Shown here: in pieces, positions 1 to 10,925 of the stretch | Layout of the letters: each line of letters opens with the position of its first letter | Position numbering within the stretch: position 1 is the first letter of the stretch | Source of the DNA: Siculibacillus lacustris | GTDB taxonomy: Bacteria; Pseudomonadota; Alphaproteobacteria; Rhizobiales; Ancalomicrobiaceae | Assembly: GCF_004328075.1 (NCBI RefSeq) | Contig: NZ_SJFN01000027.1 | Coordinates: forward strand, 1-43,647 | Direction: 5' to 3' | Length of the DNA stretch: 43,647 bases | Program-made: the position numbers and the translations under genes | Notes under the pieces: model-generated | The model's database searches: none | Seen by the model: the letters and a program-made list of their open reading frames with translations, nothing else | Told to the model about the DNA's origin: nothing

Positions 1-476
1 ATATCCGAGAGGAGATGGAGGCTCGTGGCGTCACACCGATGATCCCGATGCGGCGAAGCCGCAAGATCCAGATCCCCGTCGATGACCACGTCTATGCCCT
101 GCGAAACAGGATCGAGCGCTGCTTCAACAAGCTGAAGAACTTCCGCCGCCTCGCCACCCGCTACGACAAGACCGCCGACAGCTACCTCGGCTTCGTCCTC
201 ATCGCTGCTGTCCGCCTATGGACGCGCGTATTCGTCAAATATCCGAGAGGAGATGGAGGCTCGTGGCGTCACACCGATGATCCCGATGCGGCGAAGCCGC
301 AAGATCCAGATCCCCGTCGATGACCACGTCTATGCCCTGCGAAACAGGATCGAGCGCTGCTTCAACAAGCTGAAGAACTTCCGCCGCCTCGCCACCCGCT
401 ACGACAAGACCGCCGACAGCTACCTCGGCTTCGTCCTCATCGCTGCTGTCCGCCTATGGACGCGCGTATTCGTCAA
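1..476. repeat. Exact 238-bp tandem duplication (1-238 and 239-476)
   Basis: Positions 1-238 are repeated without a visible mismatch at 239-476. The unit begins ATATCCGAGAGG and ends TATTCGTCAA. The junction at 238/239 throws copy 1 out of the transposase frame, because 238 is not a multiple of three. Both copies hold the same C-terminal transposase segment. Since the window begins exactly at a unit boundary, this may be a contig-end assembly artefact at a multicopy IS rather than a biological duplication. Confidence 0.9.
3..323 (+). pseudogene. IS5-family transposase fragment, copy 1 (frameshifted at duplication junction)
   Basis: The reading frame is open from the window edge and codes for IREEMEARGVTPMIP and the RNRIERCFNKLK region as far as VFV, where the intact transposase would nearly end. 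The tandem junction at 238/239 then shifts the frame, so the last 28 or so residues up to the stop at 323 are junk read from copy 2. The protein would be a non-functional C-terminal fragment. The upstream part of the gene is not in the window. Confidence 0.7.
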
Positions 477-486
477 CAGGACCTAG
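241..486 (+). pseudogene. IS5-family transposase C-terminal fragment, copy 2
   Basis: This copy codes for the natural C terminus of the transposase (about 80 residues ending VFVNRT). It contains the RIERCFNKLKNFRRLATRYD segment with the catalytic glutamate of the DDE domain, but lacks the first two aspartates and the DNA-binding N terminus. A full IS5-family transposase is roughly 250-330 residues, so this cannot be active by itself. The stop codon TAG at 484-486 lies inside the presumed terminal inverted repeat and target site. Confidence 0.75.
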
Positions 487-842
487 TACTGCAGGTAACA
501 TGCGGGTGGTGGAGGCGACAGGAGCGAGCGGCGCGAACCCAAAATTGTTAGACTCGATGTATACTGTCGAAAGCATTATAAGTAAAGACAACTGTATTCC
601 TTGCATGATTCTCGTTGTGAAGCGTCATGGCGTTTCGGGGAGTCGCGTCTCAGTCATTCGAATTTAATAATAATTGTGAAATTTTTATTTGTATATTCTT
701 GAAAAATCTTAGGAATGTGGTGTGAAATATTTCCTGACTTAAGGGAGAGTCCTGTTTGTCAACGAGACATGGGTTTCGGACTCTGCCCTCGCTCACTCGC
801 ATCAGGGATGTGGTGCCTCGCTCCTCTGCCTTTCACTGTCGT
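487..842. other. Gene-free, partly AT-rich segment between IS end and repeats
   Basis: I see no credible gene here. From about 540 to 720 the base composition drops sharply, with runs such as TTTAATAATAATTGTG and AAATTTTTATTTG, unlike anything else in this GC-rich window. Short open frames starting at 715 and 756 run into the downstream repeats and show no protein-like composition. This may be horizontally acquired or decayed DNA next to the IS, or an AT-rich regulatory region whose gene is interrupted. There is no stem-loop plus T-run terminator. Confidence 0.5.
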
Positions 843-846
843 CAAT

Positions 847-1708
847 GGGGAGGGGACGAGGGGGCACGGCTTTGCGAGAAGCGCGGGCGATCTTTCGGAT
901 CGGTCGCCGTCCCCCCGGGGGAAATCGCGTGTCGAAGCGCTCGCCGGGAGCGACGGGGACATTCGCTGTGACGTCGGGCAGGCGCGCCGGAGCTGCGCGA
1001 TGGCCCGCGCGAGGGGGGAAGGGGCGACGACGCTGACGTCCGAGCCGGCTTCGGCGAAGACGATCTCCCGAGTGTCCTCACCCCGCGAGGGGGAGAGACA
1101 GAGCGGGGACGGAAGGGCCGGAGCCTTGCCACCTCTCGGTGTCTCTCCCCGTGGAAGCGCCGCCCCCCCTCCCTGTCCCTCCCCCTCGAGGGGGGAGGGG
1201 ACGATGGGGCACGGCCTTGCGAGACCCGCGGGCGATCTTTCGGATCGGTCGCCGTCCCTCCGCGGCCGCCGGCCCCTCGCGGTCGCCTTGTCCTCTCGAG
1301 GGCAATCGCGTGTCGAGGGCGCTCACCGGGAGCGACGGGGACATTCGCAGTGACGTCGGGCAGGCGCGCCGGAGCTGCGCGATGGCCCGCGCGAGGGGGG
1401 AAGGGGCGACGACGGTGACGTCCGAGCCGGCTTCGGCGAAGACGATCTCCCGAGCGTCCCCGCCCCGCGAGAGGGAGAGACAGAGCGGGGACGGAAGGGC
1501 CGGAGCCTTGCCACCTCTCGGTGTCTCTCCCCGTTGAAGCGCCGCCCCCCTCCCTGTCCCTCCCCCTTCAGGGGGGAGGGGACGATGGGGCACGGGCTTG
1601 CGAGAAGCGCGGGCGATCTTCCGGATCGGTCGCCGTCCCTCCGCGGTCGCCGGTCTCTCGCGGTCGCCTCGCCCGCTCGAGGGAAATCGCGTGTCGGAGC
1701 GCTCGCCG
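847..1708. repeat. Two and a half imperfect tandem repeats (about 345-380 bp) with palindromic segments
   Basis: Three successive units start near 847, 1191 and 1571, each opening with GGGAGGGGACGA(T)GGGGCACGG. The shared motif GGCGATCTT(T/C)CGGATCGG recurs at 886, 1231 and 1612, giving spacings of 345 and 381 bp. The third unit is truncated near 1708. Each full unit holds an inverted pair GGGGAGAGACA / TGTCTCTCCCC (for example near 1090 and 1138), and unit 2 opens in the palindrome CCCTCCCCCTCGAGGGGGGA (1178 on). Units differ by substitutions and by an insertion with CTCGCGGTCGCC. Open frames through it on both strands are composition artefacts. It resembles a family of palindromic intergenic repeats and is not CRISPR-like. 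Confidence 0.75.
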
Positions 1709-1805
1709 TTCCCGTCGTTCGCCGCCGGCCCGGTCGCGCGCGCCTGCCGTCTCTGCTCCATTCCCCCTCGTCCCCCACTCCTTTCCCGCTCCGCCGGCGC
1801 GTCCA

Positions 1806-1845
1806 TTGACTCCCATTGCCGTTCGATGGAGAACAAATGAGGAAC
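1806..1845 (+). promoter_or_regulatory. SOS promoter with LexA box upstream of imuA
   Basis: GAACAAATGAGGAAC at 1831-1845 fits the alphaproteobacterial LexA operator (GAAC-N7-GAAC, equivalent to GTTC-N7-GTTC). A good -35 hexamer TTGACT lies at 1806-1811, so with a 16-18 bp spacer the -10 region falls on the first half of the operator, an arrangement expected of a LexA-repressed promoter. The -10 itself is a poor match to consensus. The gene behind it is the imuA-imuB-dnaE2 cassette, a classical SOS target in this class. Confidence 0.85.
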
Positions 1846-1863
1846 AAGGCGGCGGACAGGGCC

Positions 1864-3249
1864 ATGGAACGATCGGAGGATCAGGCGAGCCGGCTCGCCA
1901 CGCTGCGGCAGGCGATCGGGGTGCTGGAGGGGCGCGGCGGCGGCACGGCGATACCGGAGGGCGTCGCCCGGCGGGACGGCGGCGGCGCCTTCGCGGCGGC
2001 CGGTCATGGCGCGGCCCTCGGGCCGGCGGGCGCGGACGGGCCGGGAGGCGGCGGCACGACGATGCCCGAGGGTGTTGCCCGGCGCGACGGCGGCACGGCC
2101 GTCTCCGGCGGCAGTGCCTCGGCGATACCAGAGGGGGGTGGTGCGGCCTTCTGGCCGGCGAGGGGCGGCGGCGCATCCGTCCCCGCCGGCCTCCGTGCAT
2201 CGGCGGGCGTCGGCGCATCTGCTCCCGACGGCCTGCGCGAGGCACTGGTGAGGGGCGGCATGTCCGCCTCCGGCGGCGGGAGCCCGGCAGAACTGGCGCG
2301 GACGAGCGGCGCGGCCCTCGGGCCGACGGGAGGCGGCGGCGCATCCGTCCCGGCCGGCCTCCGTGCATCGGCGAGCGCACTCGTTCCCGTCGGCCTCCGC
2401 GCCGCGCCGGCGGGCAGCGGCCACGCCTCCGCCCCCACCCCCTCCGTCCCCTCCGGCGCGGCCTCGCCCGATGCCCTCGATCTCGGCGTCGCGGACGTCG
2501 ATCGGCGGCTCGGGGCGGGCGGGCTGGCCTTCGGGGCGCTCCACGAACTCGCCTGCGACGAGAGCCGCGACGTCGGCGTGGTCGCCGGCTTCGCCGCGGC
2601 GCTGGTCGCGCGTCTGCTCGATCGGCGCGTCGGGCGGGTGCTGTGGATCACCACCGCCGAGGCGCGGCGCGAGGGCGGATTGCCCCATGCCCCGGGCTTC
2701 GCCGCCTTCGGGCTCGATCCCGGCCGCCTGGTCGAGGTCGCCGCGGAGCGGCCGGAGGAGGCGCTGTGGGCCTTCGAGGAGGGGCTCGCCTGCCGCGGCA
2801 CGGCGGCGGTGGTCGCCGAGATCCCCGCCCGCTCGGCCGCCCTCGACTTCACCGCGACCCGCCGTCTGGCGCTGCGGGCGAGCCGCGACGGCGGCGCCGG
2901 TCCGCGCGGCTTCGGCCTCCTGCTGTGCGTCGGCGGGGCGGCGCGCACCACCGCGGCGGCGACCCGCTGGCGGGTCGGGGCGGTGCCGTCGCGCAGCCTC
3001 GCCGGTTTCGCCTCCGGCCTCGGCCGGCCGGCCTTCCGCCTCGACCTCGAAAAGAACCGCGACGGCCGGCTCGGCCGGTTCGACATCGAATGGAACGCTC
3101 ATGAGCGCATTTTTGCGACCCTCCCGGCGCTTCGTGGCGCTGCAGCTGCCCCGCCTTCCGACCGACCGGCTGCATCGGCGGGCGGCGGGCGCGTCCTGGC
3201 TTTCGACCGCGGCACGGCGCACGACCGGGGCGGATACGACGGCGTCTGA
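1864..3249 (+). CDS. imuA: ImuA, RecA-like partner of the ImuB-DnaE2 mutasome
   Basis: ImuA works with ImuB and DnaE2 in error-prone translesion synthesis after DNA damage. The family core is clear in the C-terminal half: GVADVDRRLGAGGLAFGALH (about residue 206 on), then RVLWITTAEARREGG, and ending near [19 protein letters not shown]. The N-terminal helix SRLATLRQAIGVLEGRG is also family-like. Between them sits an unusual insertion of about 180 residues rich in Gly, Ala, Arg and Pro with internal repeats (PEGVARRDGG twice; GGGASVPAGLRASA twice), making 461 residues where 230-300 is common. I chose ATG 1864 because the LexA box covers ATG 1837 and an in-frame TTG at 1816. An SD-like GGAG does precede 1837, so that start remains possible. 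The 3' end overlaps imuB by 149 bp. Confidence 0.85.
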   Translation: MERSEDQASRLATLRQAIGVLEGRGGGTAIPEGVARRDGGGAFAAAGHGAALGPAGADGPGGGGTTMPEGVARRDGGTAVSGGSASAIPEGGGAAFWPARGGGASVPAGLRASAGVGASAPDGLREALVRGGMSASGGGSPAELARTSGAALGPTGGGGASVPAGLRASASALVPVGLRAAPAGSGHASAPTPSVPSGAASPDALDLGVADVDRRLGAGGLAFGALHELACDESRDVGVVAGFAAALVARLLDRRVGRVLWITTAEARREGGLPHAPGFAAFGLDPGRLVEVAAERPEEALWAFEEGLACRGTAAVVAEIPARSAALDFTATRRLALRASRDGGAGPRGFGLLLCVGGAARTTAAATRWRVGAVPSRSLAGFASGLGRPAFRLDLEKNRDGRLGRFDIEWNAHERIFATLPALRGAAAAPPSDRPAASAGGGRVLAFDRGTAHDRGGYDGV

Positions 3250-4831
3250 CGCCGCCGCGCCCCTCGCGGTCTTCGCCCGGGTCGGCGCCGCCTACCGGCT
3301 GGAGGCGGTCGACGCGGCGGCGGCGGCGCGCGGGCTCGCGGTCGGCCAGCCGCTCGCCGAGGCGCGGGCCCGCGTGCCCGACCTCCGGGTGGTCGAGCGC
3401 GATCGCACCGGCGAAGCCGAGACCCTCGAGGCGATCGCCGACTGGTGCGACCGTTTCACGCCGCTGGTCGGCCTCGACCGCGACTTTCCCGACGCCGGGC
3501 TGGTGCTCGACGTCACCGGCGTCGCCCATCTGTTCGGCGGCGAGGCGGGGCTGGCCGCGCGCATGGTCGAGGGCCTCGCCGCCCAGGGCTTCGGCGCGAC
3601 GGTGGCGGTCGCCGGCAGCGTCGGCGCGGCCCGGGCGGTGGCGCGCCACGGCCTCGCCGGAGCGCCGTGGCGGGTGGTCGCGGCCGGCGAGGATGGCGCG
3701 GCGCTCGCGCCCTTGCCGGTGGCGGCGATCGATCCCGCCGGATCGCGCGTCGCCGACCTCGCCCGCCTCGGCCTCGGCTCGATCGACGCCCTCCTCGCCC
3801 TGCCGCGCGCCGCGCTCGCTCGCCGCTTCGGCCGCGATCTCCTCGACCGCCTCGACGAGGCCATGGGGGCGCTGGACCGGCCGATCTCGCCGCGCCGGCC
3901 GGTGGCGATGCTCGCCGCCGAACGGCGCTTCGTCGAGCCGATCGTCGCCCGCGACGACGTCGCCGCGGTGCTGCATTCGCTGGCCTGCGGGCTGGCCGAG
4001 AGCCTGGAGCGGCGCGGCGAGGGCCTGCGCATCGCCGAACTGGCGCTGTGGCGGGTCGACGGCACGGTGCGGCGCCTGCGCATCGGCACCGGCCGGCCGA
4101 TCCGCGACCCCGATCTGCTGCTCTCGCTGTTCGCCGAACGCCTGAAGGGCGAGGCCGAGGAGATCGACACCGGCTTCGGCATCGATCTGATCCGCCTGTC
4201 GGTGCCGTTGGCGGTGCGCGACGATCCCGCCCAGATCGACCTCGCCGGCGACACCGAATCCAAGGTCGCCTTCGACCTGTTGCTCGATCGCCTCGGCGCG
4301 CGGCTCGGGTCGCGCCGCATCACCGCCAGCCGGCCCGCCGACGCCCACCGCCCCGAGGCGGCGAGCGTCCCGGTGATCGCCGCCTCGCCGGAGGGGCGCG
4401 CTGCCGCCCGCGCCTGGAGCCTGGTCGGGCGCCCCGCCGCCGACGAGCCGCCGATCCGGCCGATCCGCCTGCTCGCCCGGCCCGAGCGGATCGACACCGT
4501 CGCCGAACTGCCCGACGGGCCGCCGCTGCGCTTCCGCTGGCGCCGCGCCCTCTATCGGGTCGAGCGCGCCGAAGGACCCGAGCGGATCGCCGCCGAATGG
4601 TGGCGTCTGCCGCTCGGGCTCGGGCCGGAGGGCGGGGCGCCGGTCGACGACGAGGTTCCCGACGACGGGCTCGGCGGGGCGCCGGTGGCGCGGCTCTCCA
4701 CCGCGGCGGCGACCCGGGACTATTTCCGCGTCGAGGACCCCGACGGGCGGCGCTTCTGGATCTTCCGCTCGGGGCTGTTTTCCCGCGAGACCAACCGCCC
4801 GCTGTGGTTCCTGCACGGCATCTTCGCCTGA
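3101..4831 (+). CDS. imuB: ImuB, catalytically degenerate Y-family polymerase homologue
   Basis: ImuB is a Y-family (DinB-like) protein without polymerase activity that links DnaE2 to the sliding clamp. The start at ATG 3101 gives the conserved family N terminus [19 protein letters not shown] in place of the metal-binding DxD of true Y polymerases, as expected for ImuB. The little-finger region follows, with PAQIDLAG near residue 378 as a candidate clamp-binding motif (inference). The C terminus has the usual ImuB tail, [18 protein letters not shown] and RPLWFLHG. The length of 576 residues is slightly above the usual 480-530. The first 149 bp overlap the end of imuA in another frame, suggesting translational coupling; no strong SD is seen. 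Confidence 0.9.
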   Translation: MSAFLRPSRRFVALQLPRLPTDRLHRRAAGASWLSTAARRTTGADTTASDAAAPLAVFARVGAAYRLEAVDAAAAARGLAVGQPLAEARARVPDLRVVERDRTGEAETLEAIADWCDRFTPLVGLDRDFPDAGLVLDVTGVAHLFGGEAGLAARMVEGLAAQGFGATVAVAGSVGAARAVARHGLAGAPWRVVAAGEDGAALAPLPVAAIDPAGSRVADLARLGLGSIDALLALPRAALARRFGRDLLDRLDEAMGALDRPISPRRPVAMLAAERRFVEPIVARDDVAAVLHSLACGLAESLERRGEGLRIAELALWRVDGTVRRLRIGTGRPIRDPDLLLSLFAERLKGEAEEIDTGFGIDLIRLSVPLAVRDDPAQIDLAGDTESKVAFDLLLDRLGARLGSRRITASRPADAHRPEAASVPVIAASPEGRAAARAWSLVGRPAADEPPIRPIRLLARPERIDTVAELPDGPPLRFRWRRALYRVERAEGPERIAAEWWRLPLGLGPEGGAPVDDEVPDDGLGGAPVARLSTAAATRDYFRVEDPDGRRFWIFRSGLFSRETNRPLWFLHGIFA

Positions 4832-4841
4832 GGAGGCGCTC

Positions 4842-7800
4842 ATGACCGCCTATGCCGAACTGGCGATCGCCAGCAACTTCACCTTCCTGACCGGCGCCTC
4901 CCATCCCGAGGAATGGGTGGCGACGGCGGCGCGTCTCGGCCTCGCCGCGGTGGCGATCACCGATCGCAACACCGTCGCCGGCATCGTCCGCGGCCATGTC
5001 GCGGCGAAGGAGGCGGGCCTGCGCTTCGTCGTCGGCTGCCGCCTGGCCTTCGCCGACGGCACCCCCGACATCCTCGCCTGGCCTTCGGACCGTGCCGCCT
5101 ACGGCCGGCTGTGCCGCCTGCTGACGCTCGGCAACCGCCGCGCCGAGAAGGGCGACTGCCGGCTGGAGCTCGCCGATCTGCTGGCCTGGGGGGAGGGCAT
5201 GGTGCTGGCGCCTCTGCCCGGACGCGGGGCGCTCGGCACCGGCGCCGCCGATCTCGCCGTGACGCTCGACCGCCTGCGCGAGAGCTTCGGCCGCGAATGG
5301 GTGCGGCTCGCCGCCCAGCCGCTGTTCGGGCCCTCCGACCGCCGCCGCCTCACCCGCCTCGCCGGGCTCGCCGAGAGCGCCGGCGTCGGCCTGCTGGCGG
5401 TCGGCGACCTGCTCCACCACGTCCCGGCCCGTCGGCCGCTCGCCGACGTCCTCGCGGCGATCCGCGAGGGCGTGACCCTCGACGACGCCGGCCGGCGTCT
5501 GGCGGTCCATGCCGAGCGCCACCTGCGCGACGGGGAGGCGATGGCCCGGCTGTTCCGCGATCAGCCCCGCGCCGTCGCCGAATCGGTGGCGCTGCTCGAA
5601 CGCCTGACCTTCTCGCTCGAGGAACTGCGCTACGAATATCCGGAGGAGGATCTCGACGGCGCGGCGAACCCGCAGGAGGCGCTGGTCCGCCTGACCCGCG
5701 ACGGCGCCGCCCGGCGCTGGCCCGACGGCGTGCCGGCCTCGGTCGAGGCGGCGCTCGCCCATGAATTCGCGATCGTCGGCGAGCTCGGCTACGCCCCCTA
5801 TTTTCTGACCGTCCACGACATCGTCCGCTTCGCCCGCGCCCGCGGCATCCTCGCCCAGGGGCGCGGCTCGGCGGCCAATTCGGCGATCTGCTTCTGCCTC
5901 GGCATCACCGAGGTCGATCCGGTGCGCGGCGGTCTCCTGTTCGAGCGCTTCATCTCGCCGGAGCGCAAGGAGCCGCCCGACATCGACGTCGACTTCGAAC
6001 ACGAGCGGCGCGAGGAGGTGATCCAGTACATCTACGCCAAATACGGCCGCGACCGCGCCGGCCTCGCCGCGAGCCTCACCACCTACCGCTCGCGCTCGGC
6101 GCTGCGTGAGGTCGGCAAGGTGTTCGGCCTCGGCGAGGACGCCATCGCCGGGCTCACCGGCACGGTGTGGGGCTCGTCGTCGAAGGGGCCGAAGGACGAG
6201 CAGGCGGCGCGCGCCGGGCTCAGCCTCGACGATCCGACCCTCGCCCGGGTCTTTGCCCTGTCGCGCGAGATCGTCGGCTTCCCGCGCCATCTCTCCCAGC
6301 ACGTCGGCGGCTTCGTGATCACCCGCGGCCGCCTCGACGAGGTGGTGCCGATCCAGAACGCCGCGATGGTCGATCGCACGGTGATCGAATGGGACAAGGA
6401 CGATCTCGACGCCCTCGGCATCCTCAAGATCGACATTCTGGCGCTCGGCATGCTCTCGGCGCTGCGCAAGGGCTTCGATCTGATCGAGAGCCATTACGGC
6501 CGGCGGATCGGCCTCGCCGACATTCCGGCCGAGGATCCGGCGGTTTATCGGATGGTCCAGCGCGCCGACACCGTGGGCGTGTTCCAGATCGAGAGCCGGG
6601 CGCAGATGACCATGCTGCCGCGCCTGAAACCGGCGACCTTCTACGATCTGGTGATCGAGGTGGCGATCGTCCGGCCCGGCCCGATCCAGGGCGACATGGT
6701 CCATCCCTATCTGCGCCGCCGCCAGGGGCTGGAGCAGGTCACCTACCACAAGCCCGAACTCGAGGCGGTGCTGGGCAAGACGCTGGGCGTGCCGCTGTTC
6801 CAGGAACAGGCGATGCGCATCGCCATCGTCGCCGGCGGCTTCTCCCCGGCCGAGGCCGACAAGCTGCGGCGGGCGATGGCGACCTTCCGAAGGGTCGGCA
6901 CGATCCATTCGTTCCAGACCAAGATGGTCGAGGGCATGGTCGCCAAGGGCTATCCGCGCGACTTCGCCGAGCGCTGTTTCCGCCAGATCGAGGGCTTCGG
7001 CGAATACGGCTTCCCGGAGAGCCATGCCGCGAGCTTCGCGCTGCTGGTCTACGCCTCCGCCTGGATGAAGTGCCATCTGCCCGACGTCTTCGCCTGCGCC
7101 CTGGTCAATTCCCAGCCGATGGGCTTCTACGCCCCCGCCCAGGTGCTGCGCGACGCCCGCGAGCACGGCGTCGAGATCCGCCCGGTCGACGTCAACGCCT
7201 CGCAATGGGACTGCACGCTGGAGCCCGGGCCGCGGGCCCGCGACCGGGTGATCGACCGTCACGCCGATCAGGTGCCGGCGATCCGGGCGCGTCACGCCCT
7301 GCGGCTCGGCTTCCGGCAGGTCAAGGGACTGGCGGAGGCCGCGGTCGAGCGGCTGATCGCGGCGCGCGGACGCGGCTACGATTCGGTCGCCGATGTCGCG
7401 GCGCGCAGCGGCCTCGAACGCGGCGTGCTCGAACGGCTGGCCGAGGCCGACGCCTTCGCCGGGCTCGGGCTCGATCGCCGCGCCGCGCTGTGGGCGGTCG
7501 AGGCGCTGGAGACGCGGGGCGCCGCTGGCTCCCTGCCGCTGCTCGACCGCGCCGAACTCGGCGATCTGTTCGCCGCCGAGCCGGCGGTGACGCTGCCGCC
7601 GATGCTGCCGGGCGAGGAGGTGATCGAGGACTACCGCACCCTGTCGCTGTCGCTGAAGGGCCATCCGGTGGCCTTCCTGCGCACCGCACTCGCCGCGGTG
7701 CGCACCACCCCGGCGGTGGCGCTGGCCGGCTTGCGCTCGGGCGCCCATGTCCGCGTCGCCGGTCTGGTGCTGGTGCGCCAGCGGCCCGGCACGGCGAGCG

Positions 7801-8195
7801 GGGTGATCTTCCTCACCCTCGAGGACGAGGGCGGGGTCGCCAACGTCATCGTCTGGCCCAAGGTCTTCGAGAAGTTCCGTCCGGTGGTGCTCGGCGGCCG
7901 GCTGATCGCCGTCGACGGCCGGCTGCAGAACGAGCAGGGGGTGATCCACATCGTCGCCGACAAGCTGGTCGACCGCACCGCCTGGCTGTCGCGCCTGTCG
8001 GAGGCGGGCGGCGAGATCCGCGCCGAAGCCCGCGCCGACGAGGTCGCGCATCCGGTGATCGAGCTCGCCCCGAAGATCGCCGCGACCGCGCCGCTCACCC
8101 GTCTGGTGCGCGACACGCCCGAACTCGCCGCCGACGTCGAGGCGCTGGCGCGCCAAGCCGGCCGCTCGATGCCCAAGGGCCGCAACTTCCACTGA
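4842..8195 (+). CDS. dnaE2: DnaE2, error-prone DNA polymerase III alpha subunit
   Basis: DnaE2 is the C-family polymerase that does the mutagenic synthesis in the ImuA/ImuB/DnaE2 cassette. The 1117-residue protein opens with a PHP domain ([20 protein letters not shown]). The polymerase palm shows [34 protein letters not shown] with metal-binding D382 and D384, and [10 protein letters not shown] with the third aspartate D531. Helix-hairpin-helix sequences follow, then an OB fold ([15 protein letters not shown], about residue 960). The C terminus [11 protein letters not shown] is typical of DnaE2. A perfect AGGAGG (4831-4836) overlaps the imuB stop and sits 5 bp before ATG 4842. This is the last gene of the SOS operon. 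Confidence 0.97.
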   Translation: MTAYAELAIASNFTFLTGASHPEEWVATAARLGLAAVAITDRNTVAGIVRGHVAAKEAGLRFVVGCRLAFADGTPDILAWPSDRAAYGRLCRLLTLGNRRAEKGDCRLELADLLAWGEGMVLAPLPGRGALGTGAADLAVTLDRLRESFGREWVRLAAQPLFGPSDRRRLTRLAGLAESAGVGLLAVGDLLHHVPARRPLADVLAAIREGVTLDDAGRRLAVHAERHLRDGEAMARLFRDQPRAVAESVALLERLTFSLEELRYEYPEEDLDGAANPQEALVRLTRDGAARRWPDGVPASVEAALAHEFAIVGELGYAPYFLTVHDIVRFARARGILAQGRGSAANSAICFCLGITEVDPVRGGLLFERFISPERKEPPDIDVDFEHERREEVIQYIYAKYGRDRAGLAASLTTYRSRSALREVGKVFGLGEDAIAGLTGTVWGSSSKGPKDEQAARAGLSLDDPTLARVFALSREIVGFPRHLSQHVGGFVITRGRLDEVVPIQNAAMVDRTVIEWDKDDLDALGILKIDILALGMLSALRKGFDLIESHYGRRIGLADIPAEDPAVYRMVQRADTVGVFQIESRAQMTMLPRLKPATFYDLVIEVAIVRPGPIQGDMVHPYLRRRQGLEQVTYHKPELEAVLGKTLGVPLFQEQAMRIAIVAGGFSPAEADKLRRAMATFRRVGTIHSFQTKMVEGMVAKGYPRDFAERCFRQIEGFGEYGFPESHAASFALLVYASAWMKCHLPDVFACALVNSQPMGFYAPAQVLRDAREHGVEIRPVDVNASQWDCTLEPGPRARDRVIDRHADQVPAIRARHALRLGFRQVKGLAEAAVERLIAARGRGYDSVADVAARSGLERGVLERLAEADAFAGLGLDRRAALWAVEALETRGAAGSLPLLDRAELGDLFAAEPAVTLPPMLPGEEVIEDYRTLSLSLKGHPVAFLRTALAAVRTTPAVALAGLRSGAHVRVAGLVLVRQRPGTASGVIFLTLEDEGGVANVIVWPKVFEKFRPVVLGGRLIAVDGRLQNEQGVIHIVADKLVDRTAWLSRLSEAGGEIRAEARADEVAHPVIELAPKIAATAPLTRLVRDTPELAADVEALARQAGRSMPKGRNFH

Positions 8196-8213
8196 CCCGC
8201 GCGCCGGCGCGGG
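8196..8213. terminator. Hairpin directly after dnaE2 stop
   Basis: CCCGCGC (8196-8202), loop GCCG, GCGCGGG (8207-8213): a perfect 7-bp GC stem that starts on the first base after the dnaE2 stop and lies between two convergent genes. There is no T-run, so it is only a possible bidirectional terminator or transcript-end stabiliser. Confidence 0.4.
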
Positions 8214-8227
8214 ACCGGCGCATCCGC

Positions 8228-10807
<2,580 letters not shown>

Positions 10808-10925
10808 AGTCTCGCGATGCGGTTGAAGCGACCTCAATGCCCGGAGCAATCGCCGGGCGTGGTCAACGCATCCTTGCGCCGATCCGCGGTCTTCGAACGA
10901 TCCGAACGGCGTCTGGTCCCGCCGC

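Larger units (their letters stand above)
1..486 (+). mobile_element. 3' end of an IS5-family insertion sequence, tandemly duplicated
   Basis: The stretch encodes the C-terminal part of an IS5-family (IS427-like) DDE transposase, seen as the motif RNRIERCFNKLKNFRRLATR, which carries the last acidic residue of the DDE triad. The transposase stop TAG lies at 484-486. The end reads GTCAACAGGAC followed by CTAG (483-486). Read inwards this is GTCCTGTTGAC, which resembles IS5-family terminal inverted repeats, and CTAG fits the 4-bp target type used by many IS5 relatives. The left end and the 5' part of the transposase are outside the window. The exact edge is inferred. Confidence 0.8.

Noticed and set aside
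743-762. Second IS inverted repeat (GTCCTGTTTGTCAAC resembles the IS end)
   Set aside because: Only a partial match with an extra base and no target duplication or transposase remnant beside it.
847-1708. CRISPR-like repetitive region
   Set aside because: Units are 345-381 bp long and diverged, with no short identical repeats separated by unique spacers and no cas genes.
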